This document shows positions 57,726 to 64,000 of a stretch of 64,000 bases of DNA, one piece after another. This DNA is from Nocardioides sp. zg-1230 (GTDB lineage: Bacteria > Actinomycetota > Actinomycetes > Propionibacteriales > Nocardioidaceae): NCBI RefSeq assembly GCF_013155335.1, contig NZ_JABJQZ010000001.1:62001-126000 (forward strand). The letters are read 5' to 3'. The first letter of the stretch is position 1, and every line of letters begins with the position of its first letter. A program made the translations under genes and the position numbers. The notes beneath the pieces were generated by a model. It was not told the origin of the DNA, did no database searches, and worked only from the letters and a program-made list of their open reading frames with translations.

Positions 57726-58882
57726 GCCGTCCCGTGGACGAGGCGGTCCTGCGCGGGGTCGTGCCCCAGGTCATCGCGATCCTCGTCCGCCGCGGAGCAG
57801 ACTTCGCGGCGGCCGAGGACGCGGTGCAGGACGCCCTCCTCGAGGCGCTGAGGTCATGGCCCGACGACCCGCCGCGGGACCCCAAGGGCTGGCTGGTCAC
57901 CGTCGCCTGGCGGCGCTTCCTCGACGTCGTACGGTCCGAGACCGCCCGGCAGCGGCGCGAGGTCGCGGTCGACCTCGAGCCGGAGCAGGGTCCGACCGAG
58001 ACGGCCGACGACACGCTGCGCATCTTCTTCCTGTGCGCGCACCCGGCGCTCACGCCCGCATCCGCCGTCGCACTGACCCTGCGCGCCGTCGCCGGCCTGA
58101 CCACGAAGCAGGTCGCCGAGGCCTACCTCGTGCCGGAGGCGACGATGGCGCAGCGGATCAGCCGCGCGAAGCGGACGGTGGCCGGCGAGTCGTTCGACAC
58201 CCCGGGCGACCTCGCGACCGTGCGGCGGGTGCTCTACCTCGTCTTCAACGAGGGCTACACCGGCGACGTCGACCTCGCCGCCGAGGCGATCCGACTGACC
58301 CGCGAGCTGGCCAGGCTGCGGCCCGACGACCCCGAGACCGACGGACTGCTCGCGCTGATGCTGCTCCACCACGCCCGGCGTCCGGCGCGCCTGCGCGACG
58401 ACGGCACGCTGGTGCCGCTCGCCGAGCAGGACCGCTCCCGGTGGGACACCGCGCTCATCATCGAGGGCGTCGCGGTCCTGCAGGCCGCGCTCGCGAAGCA
58501 GCGCCGTGGTGAGTACCAGCTCCAGGCGGCCATCGCCGCCCTCCACGCCGACGCCCCGAGCGCGGCGGAGACCGACTGGGTGCAGGTGGTGCAGTGGTAC
58601 GACGAGCTGCTGGCGCTGACCGGCAGCCCGATCGTGCGGCTCAACCGGGCCGTGGCCGTCGGCGAGGCCGACGGTCCCCGGGCGGGCCTCGCGGCGCTCG
58701 CCGAGGTGGACCCCGGCCTGCCCCGCCACCGCGCGGCAGCGGCGTACTTCCATGAGCGGTCCGGCGACCTGGCGACCGCCGCGCGGCTCTACGCCGAGGC
58801 CGCGGACCTCGCGACCAACCTCCCCGAGCGCACGCACCTGACGAAGGAGGCGGCCCGCCTCAACTCCTCGTTGGGCCGCTGA
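57722..58882 (+). CDS. ECF sigma factor, ECF42 group (with C-terminal extension)
   Basis: 386 residues from GTG 57722. Region sigma-2 contains FAAAEDAVQDALLEALRSW and DPKGWLVTVAWRRFLDVVRS; sigma-4 contains LTLRAVAGLTTKQVAEAYLV and ATMAQRISRAKRTVAG. The remaining half (about 180-386) is the helical, TPR-like extension that defines ECF42, with VFNEGYTG, ALMLLHHARRPARL and VRLNRAVAVGEADGP. This domain replaces an anti-sigma factor, and none is encoded nearby. The operon DGPF-sigma probably autoregulates through the 57242 promoter. Confidence 0.93.
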   Translation: MSRPVDEAVLRGVVPQVIAILVRRGADFAAAEDAVQDALLEALRSWPDDPPRDPKGWLVTVAWRRFLDVVRSETARQRREVAVDLEPEQGPTETADDTLRIFFLCAHPALTPASAVALTLRAVAGLTTKQVAEAYLVPEATMAQRISRAKRTVAGESFDTPGDLATVRRVLYLVFNEGYTGDVDLAAEAIRLTRELARLRPDDPETDGLLALMLLHHARRPARLRDDGTLVPLAEQDRSRWDTALIIEGVAVLQAALAKQRRGEYQLQAAIAALHADAPSAAETDWVQVVQWYDELLALTGSPIVRLNRAVAVGEADGPRAGLAALAEVDPGLPRHRAAAAYFHERSGDLATAARLYAEAADLATNLPERTHLTKEAARLNSSLGR

Positions 58883-58921
58883 CAGCCGCCTCACAGGAAC
58901 TCCACAGCAAGCCCCGGCAGG

Positions 58922-59647
58922 ATGCTGTCCGTGCAGCAGCTCACCCGCCCCGACGGCTCCCCCGTCCGCGTCCTCGTCGTCGACGACGAGGTGAACATCG
59001 CCGAGCTCCTCGCGATGGCCCTGCGCTACGAGGGGTGGGACCTCCGGATGGCCCACAGCGGGGGCGACGCGGTCGCCGCGGCGCGCGACTTCCGTCCCGA
59101 CGCGGTGGTCCTCGACATCATGCTGCCCGACTTCGACGGCCTCGAGGTGCTGCGCCGCATGCGCGCCGACGGCAGCGACGTACCGGTCCTGTTCCTCACA
59201 GCGAAGGACGCGGTCGAGGACCGCATCGCCGGCCTCACTGCCGGGGGCGACGACTACGTCACCAAGCCGTTCTCCCTCGAGGAGGTCGTGGCCCGGCTGC
59301 GCGGGCTGATCCGGCGCGGCGGCACCGCCGCCCGGGCCGACGCCGGCAACGTGCTGGTGGTCGGTGACCTCACGCTCGACGAGGACAGCCACGAGGTACG
59401 GCGCGGCGACGACGAGATCACCCTGACCGCGACGGAGTTCGAGCTGCTGCGCTTCCTCATGCGCAACCCGCGACGCGTGCTCAGCAAGGCACAGATCCTC
59501 GACCGCGTCTGGCAGTACGACTTCGGGGGGCAGGCCAACGTCGTGGAGCTCTACATCTCCTACCTGCGCAAGAAGGTCGACGCCGGTCGCGAGCCGATGA
59601 TCCACACGATGCGCGGCGCCGGGTACGTCCTGAAGCCGGCGCCGTGA
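58922..59647 (+). CDS. OmpR/PhoB-type response regulator
   Basis: 241 residues. Receiver domain with acidic pair DDE (about 21-23), phosphorylation site Asp65 in VVLDIMLPDFDGLEVL, and FLTAKDAVEDR/VTKPFSLEE. The winged-helix DNA-binding domain follows: TLTATEFELLRFLMRNPRRV, ILDRVWQYDFGGQANVVELY, ISYLRKKVDAG. It is a typical actinobacterial regulator of the TrcR/TcrX/PrrA kind. The stop overlaps the kinase start (GTGA). GTG 58931 is an alternative start, 7 nt after a CAGGAT box. Confidence 0.93.
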   Translation: MLSVQQLTRPDGSPVRVLVVDDEVNIAELLAMALRYEGWDLRMAHSGGDAVAAARDFRPDAVVLDIMLPDFDGLEVLRRMRADGSDVPVLFLTAKDAVEDRIAGLTAGGDDYVTKPFSLEEVVARLRGLIRRGGTAARADAGNVLVVGDLTLDEDSHEVRRGDDEITLTATEFELLRFLMRNPRRVLSKAQILDRVWQYDFGGQANVVELYISYLRKKVDAGREPMIHTMRGAGYVLKPAP

Positions 59648-61086
59648 CCCCGCTCGGCGCCCGACGTCCCGCCCTCCCCCGGACGCTGACAGCGCGGCTC
59701 GTCGCGGTCGTGGTGCTGCTCGTCGTCGTCACGGCCGCGGTGATCGCCACGGCGACGACCCTGGCGATGCGGGAGAACCTCGAGCGCCGGCTCGACCAGG
59801 ACGTGCGGGCCACCCTGGCCCGCACGCTGGACGGCCCCGGCGGACCGGCTCCCCGCACGCCGGGCGACGTCCGGGGGGAGGAGGACTTCGGCCAGGTCAG
59901 GGAGCTGGGCCTGCTCACAGCCGCACTGCCCGACGACGGGACCGCCCAGGGCATGGTGGTGTCGGAGAAGGAGGGCCGGGGTTGGGAGGCGTCCACCGCC
60001 CTCTCCGACGACCAGCTCGACGCGCTGTCCGCCCTCGACGACGCGGAGCGCGACCTGCGCACCGTGACGCTGCCCGGCCTCGGCGACTACCGCGTCGCCG
60101 TCGCCGAGCTCGACGGCGGCCGCGTGGTCGCCGGGCTGCCGATGCAGGAGGTCGACGAGACGATCACGGACCTGTTGCGGCTGGAGGCGCTGGCCACGCT
60201 GCTGGGCGTCGTGCTCGCCGCGGCAGCCGGCACCTGGGTCGTACGCCGCCAGCTGGCGCCGCTGCGCGAGGTCGCGGCGACCGCGCACCGCGTCGCCGAG
60301 CTGCCGCTGGCGGCCGGCGAGATCGAGATGACCGAGCGTGTCCCGGAGCGGCTGACCGACGAGCGGACCGAGGTCGGCCAGGTCGGCTCGGCGCTCAACG
60401 CCATGCTCGACCACGTCGAGGACTCGCTCGACCAGCGGCACCGCAGCGAGCAGCAGGTGCGGCAGTTCGTCGCCGACGCCTCGCACGAGCTCCGGACACC
60501 GCTGGCGACGATCGCGGGCTACACCGAGCTGGCCCGCCACCGCCCCGAGACCAGCGGCACCGCGCTCGACAAGGTGGAGACGGAGTCCGCGCGGATGACG
60601 GCGCTGGTCGAGGACCTGCTGCTGCTCGCCCGTCTCGACTCCGGCCGTCCGCTGGAGCAGAAGCCGGTCGACCTGTCGCGGCTCCTGCTCGAGGCCGTCG
60701 ACGACGTACGCGTCGTGGACCCGGACCGGTCCTGGCGGCTCTCCCTGCCCGACGAGCCCATCACCGTGACCGGCGACGAGGCCCGCCTGCACCAGGTCGT
60801 CAGCAACCTGCTGGCCAACGCCCGCAAGCACACCCCGCCCGGCAGCACGGTGACCGTCACCGCGACCCGCCAGGGCTTCACCGTCCACGACGACGGCCCC
60901 GGCTTCGCCCCCGACCTGGCGCCCCACGCGTTCGAGCGCTTCACCCGCGGCGACGCCGCCCGCACCCGCGGCGGCGCCGGGCTCGGGCTGTCGCTCGTCG
61001 AGGCGATCGTCGGGGCCCACGGCGGGCGCGTGACGCTGCAGAGCCGGCCCGGGGACACGACGATCACCGTCACGCTGCCCTCGTAA
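59644..61086 (+). CDS. HAMP-type sensor histidine kinase
   Basis: 480 residues. Membrane helices about 18-40 and 180-200 flank an external sensor domain of about 140 residues. HAMP (about 200-260) leads to the H-box ASHELRTPLATIAGYTELAR (His281), the N-box VVSNLLANARKHTPPGS, and the G-boxes VHDDGPGFAP and RGGAGLGLSLVEAIV. The signal is unknown. It starts on GTGA overlap with the response regulator gene, so they form a pair. It ends 20 bp before the SDR gene, which has its own leaderless promoter. Confidence 0.93.
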   Translation: MTPLGARRPALPRTLTARLVAVVVLLVVVTAAVIATATTLAMRENLERRLDQDVRATLARTLDGPGGPAPRTPGDVRGEEDFGQVRELGLLTAALPDDGTAQGMVVSEKEGRGWEASTALSDDQLDALSALDDAERDLRTVTLPGLGDYRVAVAELDGGRVVAGLPMQEVDETITDLLRLEALATLLGVVLAAAAGTWVVRRQLAPLREVAATAHRVAELPLAAGEIEMTERVPERLTDERTEVGQVGSALNAMLDHVEDSLDQRHRSEQQVRQFVADASHELRTPLATIAGYTELARHRPETSGTALDKVETESARMTALVEDLLLLARLDSGRPLEQKPVDLSRLLLEAVDDVRVVDPDRSWRLSLPDEPITVTGDEARLHQVVSNLLANARKHTPPGSTVTVTATRQGFTVHDDGPGFAPDLAPHAFERFTRGDAARTRGGAGLGLSLVEAIVGAHGGRVTLQSRPGDTTITVTLPS

Positions 61087-61094
61087 CCGCTGGT

Positions 61095-61106
61095 TACGGT
61101 GGCGGC
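61095..61106 (+). promoter_or_regulatory. Leaderless promoter of SDR gene
   Basis: TACGGT at 61095-61100, then 6 nt, then ATG 61107. Confidence 0.6.
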
Positions 61107-61934
61107 ATGAGCCTGACCACCCTTGCCGACAAGGTCGTCGTCATCACCGGTGCGGGGTCCGGCATCGGACGCGCCCTCGCCGTCCGCAGCGCCCGGGCGG
61201 GCGCCCTCCTCGCCCTGTCAGACTGGGACGCCGACGGCCTCGCCAAGACGGTGGGTCTCGCGGAGGACGCGGGTGCGACGACCGTGCGCAGCGACGTCGT
61301 CGACGTCTCGGACCGGGCCGCGGTGGCGACCTGGGCCGCCGCCGTCGTCGAGGATCTCGGCCGGGTCGACCTCGTGGTCAACAACGCCGGTGTGACCGCG
61401 ACCGGCGACTTCACCGACCTCACCTACGACGACCTCGACTGGATCGTCGGGATCAACTTCTGGGGCGTGGTCCACGGCTCCAAGGAGTTCCTGCCCCACC
61501 TCATCGCGTCGGGCGACGGCGCCCTGGTCAACATCTCCTCGCTCTTCGGTCTGGTCTCCGTGCCCGGGCAGTCGGCGTACAACGCCACCAAGTACGCCGT
61601 CCGCGGGCTGACCGAGGCGATCCGCGGCGAGATGCTGGTCGCCGGGCACCCCGTCACGGTGACGTGCGTGCACCCCGGCGGCATCCGCACCGGCATCAGC
61701 CGCCACGGGCGCAAGGCCGCCGGTCTCGACGCCGCCCGCATCGACGCGCTGTTCGACACGAAGCTGGCCAAGATGTCGCCCGACCGGGCCGCGGAGATCA
61801 TCCTCGACGGCGCGCTCGCCGGGAAGCCGCGCGTCCTCGTCGGCCTCGACGCCCACGTCATCCACCAGGTCGCCCGGATCATGGGTGCCCGCTACCAGGA
61901 CCTCTTCGCCCGGGTCGCCTCCCGCCTCCGCTGA
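61107..61934 (+). CDS. Short-chain dehydrogenase/reductase
   Basis: 275 residues, classical SDR with an extended C-terminus. The cofactor loop is VVVITGAGSGIGRALAV, the strand-4 motif VDLVVNNAGVT, and the catalytic residues are Ser in NISSLFGLVS and Tyr/Lys in SAYNATKYAVRG. VTCVHPGGIRTGISRHGRKA is the active-site lid. An aspartate at the second beta strand (ALSDWDADGLAK) suggests NAD preference. The C-terminal part HVIHQVARIMGARYQDLFAR is seen in actinobacterial relatives acting on lipophilic alcohols. The substrate is unknown. Confidence 0.93.
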   Translation: MSLTTLADKVVVITGAGSGIGRALAVRSARAGALLALSDWDADGLAKTVGLAEDAGATTVRSDVVDVSDRAAVATWAAAVVEDLGRVDLVVNNAGVTATGDFTDLTYDDLDWIVGINFWGVVHGSKEFLPHLIASGDGALVNISSLFGLVSVPGQSAYNATKYAVRGLTEAIRGEMLVAGHPVTVTCVHPGGIRTGISRHGRKAAGLDAARIDALFDTKLAKMSPDRAAEIILDGALAGKPRVLVGLDAHVIHQVARIMGARYQDLFARVASRLR

Positions 61935-61935
61935 G

Positions 61936-62050
61936 GTCGAGTCGGCGCATCCTGCTCTCCTCAGCGCGCCGAGTCGGCGCATCCTGCCGTCCGGTCGCGC
62001 AGGATGCGCCGACTCGACCCCGTACTGGACGCAGGATGCGCCGACTCGAC
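61936..62050. repeat. Nested inverted repeat element C (four copies of a 20-bp unit)
   Basis: Forward units at 61936-61955 and 61970-61987, inverted units at 61999-62018 and 62031-62050; core GAGTCGGCGCATCCTGC. All copies agree over 18 bp. It is between the SDR stop and the DUF402 promoter, with both genes on the plus strand. The layout (two forward, two inverted) matches element A, with an unrelated sequence. Confidence 0.9.
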
Positions 62051-62053
62051 TGG

Positions 62054-62066
62054 TAGAGATGACCCC
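62054..62066 (+). promoter_or_regulatory. Probable leaderless promoter of DUF402 gene
   Basis: TAGAGAT at 62054-62060 with 6 nt to ATG 62067. The box is imperfect. It immediately follows repeat element C. Confidence 0.5.
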
Positions 62067-62636
62067 ATGGAGCCCGGGACCGCCATCCGCTGCGAGATGA
62101 CCAAGTGGGGCGACCGGCCGCACTGGCGGTTCGACGGCGTCTACCTCGGAGCCGACGAGCACGGCGAGTGGCTCGGCTTCCCCGCCGGCACGCACAACCG
62201 GCGCCCCGGCTACGAGTTCCACTCCGAGGTGGCCTGCGTGACGCTCGTCCAGCCCGACCGCTGGCACCTGCCCACCTTCCAGGCACCGGGGATCTGGTGC
62301 GACCTGTACGTCGACGTCGCGAGCCCCGCGACGTGGGACGGCGACGTCCTGCGCGCCGTCGACCTCGACCTCGACGTCATCCGGTTGTCCGACCCGCTGC
62401 CTGAGAAGGTCTACAGCGCTGCCGTCGGCTCCGGTCGCGTGGCGGGCGAGATCTTCGTCGACGACGAGGACGAGTTCGCCGAGCACCAGGTGGCCTTCGG
62501 CTACCCCGCGCACGTCGTCGAGGCCGCGCAGGCCAGCTGTGACGAGCTCCTGGCGGCCGTGCGCGCCGGCCTGCCGCCGTACGACGGCACGCACGAGCGC
62601 TGGTTCGTCGAGCTCAGCCGTCTGACGTCCGTCTGA
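62067..62636 (+). CDS. DUF402-domain protein
   Basis: 189 residues from ATG 62067; an earlier in-frame ATG lies inside repeat element C. The DUF402 barrel shows IRCEMTKWGDRPHWRFDGVY, WLGFPAGTHNRRPGYEF, WHLPTFQAPGIWCDLYVDVA, and VIRLSDPLPEKVYSAAV-like strands with acidic loops (VDDEDEFAEHQVAFGYP). Relatives include nucleoside diphosphate/triphosphate phosphatases (Ntdp) and FomD-like hydrolases with divalent metals bound by such acids. The exact reaction is unknown. Its last 23 bp overlap the convergent ThrE-type gene. Confidence 0.85.
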   Translation: MEPGTAIRCEMTKWGDRPHWRFDGVYLGADEHGEWLGFPAGTHNRRPGYEFHSEVACVTLVQPDRWHLPTFQAPGIWCDLYVDVASPATWDGDVLRAVDLDLDVIRLSDPLPEKVYSAAVGSGRVAGEIFVDDEDEFAEHQVAFGYPAHVVEAAQASCDELLAAVRAGLPPYDGTHERWFVELSRLTSV

Positions 62637-64000
62637 GGGCCCGCCGCTCGGCCCGGGTCATCGCGCGGAACGGGCCGACCAGCCGTGGCCCGGCCAACCT
62701 GCTCTCCAGCTTGCGCGCCTCCCGCTTGAGCGGCTGGGCGACGTACTCACCCAGGATCACGCCCGAGGCCAGGGCGATCGCGACGGAGATCGCCGTCATC
62801 AGGGCGAGGATGCCCTGGGAGACGAAGGCGCCGCCCTCGGCGAGGAAGGTCAGGCCGCGGTAGATCGACAGGCCGGGCAGGAACGGCACGATCGCGGGCA
62901 CCGCGACCACCAGCGGCGGCACCCGCACGCGCCCGGCGACGGCGTAGGCCACGAGGCCGATGAAGAACGCCGCCCCGCCCGCAGCCGCTGCCCGCCCGAA
63001 GCCGGCCACCGAGATGCCCTGCGAGATGAGCGCCGCGACGGCGGTGATGAGCGCGATCGGCACCACGGCGCGCCTCGGGGCGTACGACGCCACGCTGAAC
63101 GCCGCCGCCGAGACCGCGGCACCGCCGAGGACCGCGGGCAGGTCGGAGATGCCCAGTGCACCGGGCACCAGCTGGCCGAGCTCGAGGCCGACACCCTCGG
63201 CGACCGAGATGCCCAGTGCGACGCCCGCGATGATGCCCGCGGTGGCCATCATCGCCTCGATGAGCCGGGCGCTGGAGGTCAGGTAGAAGCCGGTGAGCGC
63301 GTCCTGCACCGCGCCCATCAGGCCGATCCCGGCGAGCAGCATGATGATGTTGGCGGTGACGACGAGCGACGGGTCCACCTCGATCGGGGTGGCCGCCACC
63401 CCCGCGGCCAGCAGCGTGGCGATCGCGCCGCCGGCGACCTGGAGGTAGAAGAACGGCAGCCGTCGGCGCGCGAGCACGACCTGCACCCGGTCGATGAGGG
63501 CGGCCGCCACGGCCGCGACGACCGAGACCACCGGCCCGCCGCCGAGGAAGACGCCGACCGCGGCCGCCATCACCATCCACGCGACGGTGACGGCCCAGCG
63601 CGGCAGGGCGTGGCCGAGCGAGACGATCGTGGCCATCCGCGAGCGCGCGAGGTAGAGGTCGGCCTGGTCGGTGAGGACGTCGCGCACGAGGTGGTCCACC
63701 GCGGTGAGGTCCTCGTAGTCGATGTCGCGCTGCTGGACGTGGCGCAGCATCAGCGTCGGTACGTCGTCGGGCGAGCGCTGGTGGCTCATCGACAAGGCCG
63801 TGAAGGTCACGTCGATCTCGGCCGCGCGGAGGCCCAGGTGGTCGGCGACCGAGCGCATCGTCGCGGTCACGTCCGCCGCGCCCGCGCCGGAGGACAGCAG
63901 CATCTCGCCGATGCGCAGGCAGAGGTCCATCGTCAGGTGGACCTCACGAGCCCGTTCGGCCTCGAGCCGGGCGTCCAGCCCGTCCTGCGGATCGTCGTCG
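62614..64000 (-). CDS. ThrE-family threonine/serine exporter (5' end outside window)
   Basis: At least 461 residues; the frame stays open to the edge, so the start is probably beyond 64000, although ATG 63930 is a possible start. The N-terminal soluble ThrE part has CLRIGEMLLSSGAGAADVTA and TFTALSMSHQRSPDD, followed by ten or so membrane segments (AVTVAWMVMAAAVGVFLGGG, VTANIIMLLAGIGLMGAVQD, VVAVPAIVPFLPGLSIYRGL). ThrE exports threonine and serine using proton motive force. The fused ThrE/ThrE_2 architecture is normal in actinobacteria. Confidence 0.93.
   Translation of the reverse strand, partial: DDDPQDGLDARLEAERAREVHLTMDLCLRIGEMLLSSGAGAADVTATMRSVADHLGLRAAEIDVTFTALSMSHQRSPDDVPTLMLRHVQQRDIDYEDLTAVDHLVRDVLTDQADLYLARSRMATIVSLGHALPRWAVTVAWMVMAAAVGVFLGGGPVVSVVAAVAAALIDRVQVVLARRRLPFFYLQVAGGAIATLLAAGVAATPIEVDPSLVVTANIIMLLAGIGLMGAVQDALTGFYLTSSARLIEAMMATAGIIAGVALGISVAEGVGLELGQLVPGALGISDLPAVLGGAAVSAAAFSVASYAPRRAVVPIALITAVAALISQGISVAGFGRAAAAGGAAFFIGLVAYAVAGRVRVPPLVVAVPAIVPFLPGLSIYRGLTFLAEGGAFVSQGILALMTAISVAIALASGVILGEYVAQPLKREARKLESRLAGPRLVGPFRAMTRAERRALRRTSDG

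Overview
The window is high-GC DNA (roughly 70% G+C by eye) from an actinobacterium, most likely Nocardioides or a close relative (Nocardioidaceae). The main evidence is the set of leaderless TANNNT promoters, GTG starts, coproporphyrin-type heme genes, EspC/T7SS proteins, and two blocks whose order resembles mycobacterial chromosomes (pth-rplY-prs-glmU, and msrB-hemQ-hemG-hemE-DUF3000-RNase D). The family assignment is inference. There are about 62 genes and one tRNA. No rRNA, CRISPR array, insertion sequence, phage gene or integrase was seen. No stretch longer than about 220 bp lacks a gene.

Layout. 1-10.6 kb (mostly minus): the end of a family 2 glycosyltransferase, an LCP-like membrane protein, pth, rplY, pepN (plus), a three-gene ABC-2 exporter, prs and glmU. 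10.6-18.9 kb: an accessory stretch between glmU and tRNA-Gln with a CPBP protease, SulP transporter, TreT-like glycosyltransferase, DUF4389 membrane protein, zinc alcohol dehydrogenase and an alpha/beta hydrolase whose end is frameshifted by an inverted copy of its own sequence. 19.0-25.8 kb: a septum-formation-domain protein, a four-gene double ABC-2 exporter operon, then a minus-strand type VII secretion style module. 25.8-33 kb: DNA ligase C, a USP-like protein, a sulfotransferase-like protein facing a GT4-Stealth fusion, a LigD-type polymerase domain protein and msrB. 33-36 kb: a LuxR regulator divergent from a BBE-type FAD oxidoreductase. 36-50 kb: the heme block (hemQ, hemG, hemE, then DUF3000 and RNase D), split by an organosulfur island (MFS carrier, two flavin reductases, SsuD, SfnB/DszC-like enzyme, LysR). 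50-57 kb: a solute-binding lipoprotein, an orphan PemK/MazF-like protein, a hypothetical, HrpA and a membrane protein. 57-64 kb: a DGPF/ECF42 sigma operon with a recognisable ECF42 promoter, a two-component system, an SDR, a DUF402 protein and a ThrE-family exporter cut by the edge.

How genes work together. Overlapping ATGA/GTGA junctions mark tight operons: ABC exporters (6973-7959; 19573-23027), DUF4389-adhP, the 94-aa protein with TreT, EspC-T7SS-SAV_915, ligC-USP-like, the sulfur operon, DGPF-ECF42 and the response regulator-kinase pair. At least a dozen start codons lie exactly 6 or 7 nt after a TANNNT -10 box, so leaderless transcription is common here.

Most unusual items: (1) a 22-bp inverted duplication that removes the catalytic histidine codon region of the hydrolase and shifts its frame; (2) five intergenic elements with the same nested-dyad layout but unrelated sequences, one with apparent pairwise covariation; (3) a candidate secreted glycine-zipper T7SS effector flanked by small membrane proteins; (4) an ECF42 promoter match; (5) a shared GTCTAC-N8-TA motif at the two organosulfur promoters; (6) DosR-like dyads in the tRNA-glmU accessory stretch.
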